From: Scolanthus callimorphus
Lineage: Eukaryota; Cnidaria; Anthozoa; Actiniaria; Edwardsiidae
Direction: 5' to 3'
Length of the DNA: 64,000 nt
Assembly: GCA_033964015.1 (NCBI GenBank)
Contig: CM066914.1
Coordinates: forward strand, 33,091,492 to 33,155,491
Below, in pieces: positions 57,572 to 64,000 of the stretch. The first letter of the stretch is position 1. Each line of letters starts with the position of its first letter. The position numbers were made by a program, and so were the translations under genes. A model generated the notes under the pieces. It was not told the DNA's origin, did no database searches, and saw nothing but the letters and a program-made list of their open reading frames with translations.

Positions 57572-57710
57572 AACAGAGGCCTCAGTCCTAAGGTCTTTTT
57601 AGAAATATAAACTTACGTGGTTTCAAAAACTCCCAGTTATTATAACTGGGAGTTTTTGAAACCACGTAAGTTTATATTTCTAAAAAGACCTTAGGACTGA
57701 GGCCTCTGTT
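57572..57710. repeat. Perfect 139-bp palindrome
   Basis: Left arm 57572-57640 and right arm 57642-57710 are exact reverse complements (69 bases each) around a single T at 57641. Outer ends are AACAGAGGCC and GGCCTCTGTT; the centre is CCCAGTTATTATAACTGGG. Such a near-loopless perfect palindrome is unstable in cloning and can arise from template switching, a foldback element, or read/assembly artefact. Confidence 0.95.
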
Positions 57711-57757
57711 GATAACAATATTATCTGTTTGTAATATTGAAAGAGATACCGTTTTAA

Positions 57758-57782
57758 AATAAAGGCATCTATCTATCTATCT
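57758..57782 (+). repeat. AATAAA plus ATCT repeat, probable LINE 3' tail
   Basis: AATAAAGGC followed by (ATCT)n. This is the arrangement expected at the 3' end of a plus-strand LINE or SINE-like transcript; no coding part is attached. Confidence 0.4.
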
Positions 57783-57880
57783 TTTTCCTTGTTACTGTCT
57801 TGTACTATTGCCACCTACGCAGGCTATAAGACCTCAAAGTCCTGCAGCTCAAACATTAGTGTGCTACCGTGAGCTAAATT

Positions 57881-58221
57881 TCTTAAGTACATCTGATGCT
57901 CGATATCATAATAATCTTTTATTTCTACTCATTGTTATAAATTTACAATGTATCTATCACTTTTTTGTTTACAATGAGTGAACTGAGGTCCAAAGAAAGC
58001 AGAGCTTGTTAAACTGGACCCCAGTAACTAACAAATCAATTTATGGCTTAAGCTTAAATATTTTGTTTGCAAAATGTATAAAAATTATATATTCTACGAA
58101 TCAATGTTTCGATATTAACACGGGGGTAAAGCAACTAGCAACTGAGGGTATTTTTGCTTTTGTCACAGGTATTAAGTATCTTATTAAGTACACCTGATGC
58201 TCGATATCATAATAATCTTAT
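57881..58221. repeat. Direct repeat pair
   Basis: About 38 bases (CTTAAGTACATCTGATGCTC then GATATCATAATAATCTT) at 57881-57919 recur with one or two changes at 58182-58221. The ~260 bases between show no coding. Confidence 0.7.
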
Positions 58222-58534
58222 CACGTAGCCTGAGGCACTAATTGTTTTATTATAAGATTGCTCAAGTGATTCATAAGGATTCATAAGGTTGTTTTTGTTG
58301 GACCTTTTCACGATCATAAGAAGTTTATGATTTTTGCAATAAGATTTATGTTAGAAGGCCATCAGTTCCTGTCCAGCCTCATTTTTATGCATTTGCCCAT
58401 ACATTTCTTTGTAAAAAAAAGAAGCCATATCACAGCAGCTTTGAAGTAATGATTGCCAGCTCATGATTGCTAAATGTTACAGTTTGGACGTGCTGAATTG
58501 ATTACTAGGCTCTTTTTCCTGATTATAAGCAATT

Positions 58535-58670
58535 ACTGGATGAGGTTTTTGCGATATCCAGAATAAACAATGTTCAGGCAAGTGGAATCTGGTGAGGTTG
58601 AAGTCCAAGCCTGATTCCACTTGCCTCAAAATTGTTTATTCTGGATATCAAAAAAACTCATCCTCATCCA
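58535..58670. repeat. Hairpin MITE
   Basis: Left arm GGATGAGGTTTTTGCGATAT..AGGCAAGTGGAAT and right arm ATTCCACTTGCCT..ATATCAAAAAAACTCATCC, with small indels between arms and a short loop (58591-58610). Noncoding. Confidence 0.75.
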
Positions 58671-58671
58671 A

Positions 58672-59460
58672 CCTGCAGTAAAATTACTTTTTTTTTTGTC
58701 AAGCAATTTCTTATACACAGGCACCTTGTTAAAAAAAACATTCAAGTTCTCTAGTCCCATGATGCATTGCTCATGTAGAATCCTTAAAGCGTATATTGCT
58801 TAATGCAAAGAGCACATTCTTAGCCAATTAGAAACAAGATAGTTAGGTAAATTGATAATAAATTTACTAGTTGTTATTAATCAATATTAACGTGATAAGG
58901 GACTGTTCATAAGGGGCTGGAGGAAGATCGGGGAGGGCCTAGAAAAGAAAATTAGCTGACAAAAAGAGGGGCCCTGAAACTTGTTCCATCTATTGAGGGG
59001 GGTCTTATTTAGTCAATGTAACAACAAAAATTAACACGTTTAATCAAGTCCAATGTTTACATGAACATGGATATAAATACATTTGGGCATAAATATAATG
59101 GGCTGTACTTAAATATATTGAAGGGTAAAAAAGAGAAGTGGGGTGACGAAATTTTGCTGTGGAAATCTGGGGGAGGGGAGCTTGAAGTTTTTTAAAAGTT
59201 TATGGGGAGGGCATGGAATGTTTTTGCAAATATTTTCAATTTTCCTCCACCCCGCACCTATGATTAATGAATGATCTCTCAGGGGGAATTTGACTCATAA
59301 CCAAGGATTTTCATCAAAATCAAAGAACTGTGAGTAGAACTTAAATTGGTGTGGAAAAAATCTTAGTGCCATATGCAATGAACTGTGATATGATGAGGAG
59401 ATTTGCATTGCTAGCCATAAAATCAAAAAGGTTTCAAACACTGAATAACTGCAGTTTTTT
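58672..59460. other. Gene-free stretch with G-rich repeat
   Basis: 58890-59260 looks like a GC-rich dispersed repeat related to that at 25000 (GGGACTGTTCATAAGGGGCT, GGGGGAGGGGAGCTTGAAG, and CCTCCACCCC near its end). No gene. Confidence 0.4.
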
Positions 59461-59477
59461 AGTGACGGTTGTCTACA

Positions 59478-59660
59478 AGTTTTTTTTTTTATTGCACTAA
59501 CATATCGTTATTACATACATTGTTTATACAATTTTTTTTCCTTTTTACATATGTATACTCACACCCTCCCCCTCCTAAACACACACACACAACCACACAT
59601 TCTTAATTCCCGCCCTTTCCCTTTGTAAATACCCCCCACCCACCCACCCATCCCGCTTCA
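59478..59660. repeat. Low-complexity block: T-runs, CA repeat, C-runs
   Basis: Poly-T, then ACACACACACACAACCACAC (59580-59600) and CCCCCCACCCACCCACCC. Noncoding. Confidence 0.7.
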
Positions 59661-60440
59661 CGTATCATACTTTCATTTAACTGTTTGGGGGCAAGACACT
59701 AGTACCTGTGGGGTGTTCTAATGGGATACAATTTGTAAAAAAAGGTTCCCATTTTTCGTAATGAAAAGGTAGAAGATTCTTTTCTCTCGCTAAATGTTGT
59801 TCAGTTTGAAAAGTATTTATTATTTTTTTCATTAAGCTACTAATTAAAGATGGTTGTGGCACGTTGTTATTTCTTAGGGTGTATATCAGATATTTGCTTT
59901 CTAACAGTCTAAAAGTTGGAGAATTCTAAATTTGTGCATTGCTTGTGAAACCATGTGTCATGAACAATGCTGCATAAGTTACTATGATAACTGTGACAAA
60001 TTATTATAACCATACCTAAAACGAAGCAGTGTCAAATTGTTTCTCAGTTAAGCAAACAAAGAGTGATTTTAGCTCAGTATGGTTTGTCAAATCCATGGAA
60101 AATATGATCAATAGATTGTTATTATCATGCATGTTTCACAGGTTTTCCTGAGCTTCAGTTTTCTGACACAACTAACATTGTTGGTTTGCTCTCATTGACA
60201 TGAAAATCTTTTACCTAACAATCCCTTGTTAGACAAAATGACCCCTGAAAATTCCAGAAATGAGACTTTTTTTCATTAAGCTATTGTTTACTTCTTGTGT
60301 GTCTCTTTCATGCACATACCCCTAAACATTTGTTAGCCCTAATGTGTTCTCACTTACTACCACTATCCATATTACGTCATTTGTCCACTGATCAAGGGTC
60401 TGACGCAAGCCCGATTTTTACTTATGAAGGGCAAACCTGT
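59661..60440. other. Gene-free stretch
   Basis: AT-rich, no supportable gene. Confidence 0.4.
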
Positions 60441-60454
60441 CAGATCGACTTGGG

Positions 60455-60975
60455 AAGAATGTCCCCCACCCCCCGGGGGGACTCCCAATATTTTCAGACG
60501 GGGGTGCTCGTCCTATCCCTTAGGGTATAAAATTGACAGACGTGCTATCTCTTAGGGGTGTTTAACATCAGCCCTATCCCTTAGGGGAGTCTCAGACCAA
60601 TCCTTGCCCAGAAATATATTGGTACTGACACCAGAACCGATATTTACAAAGGAAACTTGGTTGAAAACCCTAAAAGACCTAAAATTCGTATTTATTTGTT
60701 TTGGCCTGCCAAATTTGCTATCTTTTAGGGGTAAATTCGGCGGTCGCCACGCCAAATTTGCTTTCTTTTAGGGGTTAATTTGCTGTTTGCCACACCCATT
60801 TTGCTATCCCTTAGGGTCAAAATCAATTTTCGCGACGAGCAAAAAATTGTGACATAATGTAATGGAACGAGGATGCCAGGGGCGCACAACCTTCATGTTT
60901 ACTGTATTTTTGTCCCCAAAGGGGGGGTCACAACCGATTTTTTCCTTAATGTTTACTGTATTTTTGTCCCCAAAG
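60455..60975. repeat. CTATCCCTTAGGG repeat array
   Basis: Begins CCCACCCCCCGGGGGGACTC. Six or more copies of (T)GCTATCTTTTAGGGG or CTATCCCTTAGGGG occur at about 60512, 60545, 60574, 60718, 60761 and 60811, each followed by a related GTAAATTTGC/CGCCACGCCAAATT segment. It ends with a direct duplication of TGTTTACTGTATTTTTGTCC (60897 and 60949). Probably a nonautonomous repeat family. Confidence 0.65.
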
Positions 60976-60989
60976 CTACGCCCCTGGAA

Positions 60990-61880
60990 TGTTCTCGTAG
61001 TTAGCCTGATGGGTTCTTCGCTTTATGCTTATTACACGCTGTACATATAAATAAGGTGCTCGCCTCGCGTAAGCATAGACAGATACCCTTCGATTGGTTG
61101 TTCACAGACAGAGCGGAAACGACCTCCTAGAATCACTAAACTTCAAAAAGTAAGCTTGATGTGTTGCATATATACTCTTATGTCATAGTCTCGCCGTCTG
61201 TGTGAAGGGAAGCGTTGCATGACCGGCACAAAAGACCGGCTGTGTAGATCTTAGATGTGGTCGAGAAGAATAATATTAAAAACTACTTTTTTCAAAAACA
61301 TAATAACTTTGGTTCCTGCTCCATTTCATGGGAGAATGAGTACGTTGATCAGGAATAGTTAAAATTAATACACCTGTGTCAGAAAAAGTTACAACCGTCA
61401 CAACTGTCTTTCTTAGCCCGCGATGCGTCATGGGAGCAAATATAGTATAGTTATGTCAAAACAAAATCTCATGGACACAGCTTTTCAGGACCCATGCTTA
61501 TCACACTGCTTTATACCAAATGACTCTACAATATTGTTCGCAGTGATCTTTAACAGGATTAAATGAGAATTTCGTCCATCTTCATTCCTCCCATGATGCA
61601 CCACAGGCTAAACAGACAATTTTCATGGTACAACCTTTTCTGAAATAGATATTGTTGAAAATGATACGCTTTTGGCCATTACTCACATACAGAACTTTAG
61701 CTTATATCTTGAAATCGAAGTTGGTTTGGTCATGTCCGCTCTGTATTGTTCGCATGCATTGATAATTCATTAATAGGCCGTTATCACGCAAAAATTAATT
61801 AATAATATTTAATAGTTATAAGAAATGAAATCCACATTTTCAATGCTACACATCAGTAAGGGACCGTTCATTTTTTATCA
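60990..61880. other. Gene-free stretch
   Basis: No gene or element supported. Confidence 0.4.
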
Positions 61881-61884
61881 GGGA

Positions 61885-62100
61885 GAGGGGGCTGGTGGAA
61901 ATGAGGGGGGGGGGGGGGGGTCACCCAAAAGAATACGGCCTCAAAGGCGGGGTCACCCAAAAAAATACGCTACTAGAGAGGGGGGGGGGGGGTCACCCAA
62001 AAAATAAAGCACATAAACAGGGAGGAAACGAAAAGTTTGTATTTTTTGGCACCAGAAAAAATACATTGGATTTTGGGGGGCCACCTAAAAAATACGGACA
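61885..62100. repeat. Poly-G / GGTCACCCAAAAAATACG repeats
   Basis: G-runs of 12 or more bases at 61907-61920 and 61980-61992, each followed by TCACCCAAAA(A)GAATAC, CACCCAAAAAAATACG or TCACCCAAAAAATAAAG. Four units are recognisable. The G-runs can form quadruplexes on the plus strand. Confidence 0.75.
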
Positions 62101-62117
62101 TGAAAAGGGGTGTGTGA

Positions 62118-62337
62118 TGTGTGATTCCAGAAATTATCCATACCCCCCCCCCCCCCCCCCCCCTACGGAAGGGCATTGGAAATTTCGGAGGGGTGGGGGG
62201 GGGGGGGGGGGGGGGTCAATTTACCTGATCATTTCCATACAAATACTGTATTTTTCCTTGGAAATTTCAGAGGGGTGGGGGGTCACTCTTCAACCCTTCC
62301 GTGAAGGGGTTATGGATATTTTTTGGAACCACACAAT
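62118..62337. mobile_element. Foldback repeat family, copy 3
   Basis: Ends TGTGTGATTCCAGAAATTAT and the inverted ATTTTTTGGAACCACACAAT, with long C- and G-runs inside and the shared core CATACAAATACTGTATTTTT. Same family as 22361 and 23282; the homopolymer runs have grown. Confidence 0.7.
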
Positions 62338-62339
62338 CT

Positions 62340-62720
62340 CTGAAAATTTTCTATTTTCAGACTCTACTTTCTCAGCCGACATGTTATTTGGCATAACGAA
62401 AATTTAAAGGAGTACAATTGGATGATGCTCTCTCTATTGCCAGTATTTGATTTTCAGTTAGGTTTATTTTAGGACATGTGAATTTGCGGCGGCCATTTTG
62501 GAAAAAGGTCTATTGGGCAAATTGGAAATTTGCTGGCGCGTCAACACGGTCACGTTTCCCTGTCAAGGAAAATTTACTCGTGTAGACGGCGCTTAACGGC
62601 AACAGGAATCTTTACATGCTCCAACCCAATAAAAGTGTAAAGTATCTGTTTCACGCGAGTATACCTCACTAAGTTGCAGCCCATCGCAAAAAAAAAAACG
62701 CCTTTGATCAGTTCCAGGGA
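62340..62720. other. Gene-free stretch
   Basis: No gene seen; a CCTTTGATCAGTTCC segment after an A-run (62686-62698) borders the next frame. Confidence 0.35.
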
Positions 62721-62948
62721 CTATGCCCTATTAGCACCATTCTCGGAGATGACAAATCTTTCATATGGACCTCTTGCGATGACTTCGTCTTCACCCAGAT
62801 CTGCCCCTAGCTCCCGCTTTTGCCTTTCCACGATTTCCTCGTTCTGATAGAAGTCCATCAGCTCGTTGAAGAGCAGATGGACTTCAAATGACTGCTGAAC
62901 TGTACTTCTCAGCCGCTTGTTGTTTCCAATACCTTGTTTATTTGACAT
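62721..62948 (-). CDS. Small unrecognised protein or first exon
   Basis: Minus-strand ATG at 62948 (MSNKQGIGNNKRLRSTVQQS), then an amphipathic helical segment FEVHLLFNELMDFYQNEEIV and RQKRELGADLGEDEVIARGP, ending GANRA with stop at 62721. 75 codons, soluble, charged, no signal peptide. Composition is protein-like, but the family is not recognised; a longer spliced gene is possible. Confidence 0.4.
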   Translation of the reverse strand: MSNKQGIGNNKRLRSTVQQSFEVHLLFNELMDFYQNEEIVERQKRELGADLGEDEVIARGPYERFVISENGANRA

Positions 62949-62999
62949 GCGCAAGTGTCCCACAGGGCTAGCGCTTTTAAGGGCGTTGCGGGCGGGGTC

Positions 63000-63560
63000 G
63001 GGGGCCGTTTATATTTTTTTGGTTCGCAAGATTTTAGGTACATTCGCTTGAAATGTTCATTTATACACATTGCTTCGTTCTATTTGGTTGCTTTTATAGA
63101 ACGAAGATAGCGTTACATTTGTGTGACTTTTACGTCTGACTAAAAATATGTTTATATATCTGTCTGTCTGTCTATCTATTCATAAAAAGAGAAAAAAAAC
63201 TATGAGACAAAAATATGATGAGGAAGTGATTTACAAAAGTTTTAAAATCTTTAATTGCTTAAGTTTGTCTGGCATACAGCTCCAGTATTTCTTTGCTGTA
63301 TACAGAAAAGAGTTAAGCCCATATGTAGTGATTAAATATAGAGGCATATCAGGCAGGCACGATGACGTCGTCGTTATCGATAGAGAGATGCACAGAGGCC
63401 AAAGTTTTAGTTGTCGCAGGAGAGAGCTGCATGCCCGGATGCGAGAGATGTGTTTTGTGTGACAGAGCGCACGAGGCCTTATGTGTTTGGAGCTCCATTG
63501 TGATTTTGAAGATGTTTATGAAACGGCTCTCTGCACAACGCTGATAAGGCTCACCACTTC
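63000..63560. other. Gene-free stretch with CTGT/CTAT microsatellite
   Basis: 63159-63178 is a TCTGTCTGTCTGTCTATC run. Nothing else supported. Confidence 0.4.
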
Positions 63561-63562
63561 CA

Positions 63563-63991
63563 AAATGCAGTTTTAAGAGTATCGTGTTACCGAATTTATC
63601 TTATGGGCTCGCTGTTTACGGCGCTTCGGAGGCTGAACTTACCTCAGTGCAAAACGTTTTAGATCGTTGTTCCAAGCGCCGTTATATTTCTAGCCAAATT
63701 AGTATTTATGAAATTTTAGAAAAACAAGATAAAAAAGTATGTAACAAAATTAGAAACCTTGATGGCCATCCTATGCATAACTTTCTACCTAAAGCTAAGG
63801 AGACGAAATATAATTTAAGGAAAAAAACATCATTAAGGATTAATTTTTAGATATAACTTAGCTATATAGATTTTAGAATTTTAGAATTTTATCTTTTATA
63901 TTTCATTTGTAAACACGCTTTTTATCATAGCATTGTAACATAGGATATTTTATCATATAAAAATAAAGACCATTATTATTATTATTATTAT
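63563..63991 (+). pseudogene. LINE 3' end
   Basis: Plus-strand remnant of a CR1/L2-type RT C-terminus: PNLSYGLAVYGASEAELTSV, LDRCSKRRYISSQISIYEIL, HPMHNFLPKAKETKYNLRKK, stop at 63850. The 3' UTR ends with AATAAA (63962-63967) and an ATT repeat tail (63972-63991), the expected 3' structure. 5' truncated. Confidence 0.8.
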
Positions 63992-64000
63992 AGTTACGCT

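Noticed and set aside
57767..57782. Simple microsatellite only
   Set aside because: The adjacent AATAAAGG suggests a retroelement tail, so it was annotated as such at low confidence.
60552..60755. 67-codon minus-strand frame
   Set aside because: It is a translation of the CTATCCCTTAGGG repeat array, not a gene.
61825..62407. Open frames in the poly-G region
   Set aside because: Gly/Pro-run products of homopolymers, with no protein character.
1..64000. tRNA or rRNA genes
   Set aside because: No cloverleaf, internal A/B box pair or rRNA-like sequence was recognised by eye. A covariance search (tRNAscan, Infernal) would be decisive.

Overview
This is eukaryotic, AT-rich, intron-containing DNA. 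The best guess is an anthozoan cnidarian, most likely a stony coral. That is inferred from the mix of element families: Penelope-like RT, CR1/L2-like LINEs with short-tandem 3' tails, a CACTA-type gene, a CGGBP1-like hAT, a Ty3/gypsy element with DSGATG protease, and small SAM-domain genes. No marker gene fixes the species. Protein genes use ATG starts and GT-AG introns, so several long open frames that begin with GTG or TTG really start further in or follow a splice acceptor.

Layout. 0.4-3.4 kb: a four-exon minus-strand gene with an N-terminal SAM domain; its last exon is partly duplicated at the window edge. 3-5 kb: three diverged copies of a ~250-bp unit. 5.5-8.9 kb: a two-exon CACTA/TNP2-like transposase gene ending in a predicted beta-barrel domain. 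9.1-9.9 kb: a MITE and an array of GGGACCAAATAGACCCAG repeats. 10.7-15.5 kb: a bounded 4.75-kb hAT element (near-identical 22-bp terminal inverted repeats, 7/8-matching flanks) carrying a CGGBP1-like transposase, a Ulp1/C48 cysteine peptidase and a small C-terminal barrel domain. 16.1-19.2 kb: a 3-kb element with ~667-bp inverted arms enclosing a dead RT fragment and a MITE. 21-31 kb: LINE debris, GC-rich foldback repeats, a second CACTA-type C-terminal fragment and two copies of a MULE-like nonautonomous element. 31.4-34.1 kb: a hammerhead-like motif and a Penelope-like RT. 34.2-36.6 kb: a decayed gene of a probable RNase H-fold (DDE) transposase family. 37.7-38.4 kb: a TTAA-flanked foldback element. 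42.8-47.2 kb: an almost complete LINE. 47.5-49.3 kb: a broken second SAM gene. 49.7-50.3 kb: a zinc-finger-like reading frame. 50.5-57.1 kb: a LINE 3' fragment interrupted by a complete Ty3/gypsy element with 178-bp LTRs and a CGCAG target duplication. 57.6-64 kb: a perfect 139-bp palindrome, further hairpins, G-tract repeats, one small possible exon and a LINE 3' end.

Apart from the SAM gene almost everything recognisable is mobile DNA, much of it nested. Many reading-frame breaks sit exactly on homopolymer runs of 4-9 bases, so some apparently dead genes may be intact in the animal and broken only in the assembly. The most interesting item is the hAT-Ulp1 composite element. Its C-terminal barrel resembles in layout the barrel-like tails of the two CACTA-type genes, hinting at a recurring way for different transposase families to acquire host-factor-interacting modules.
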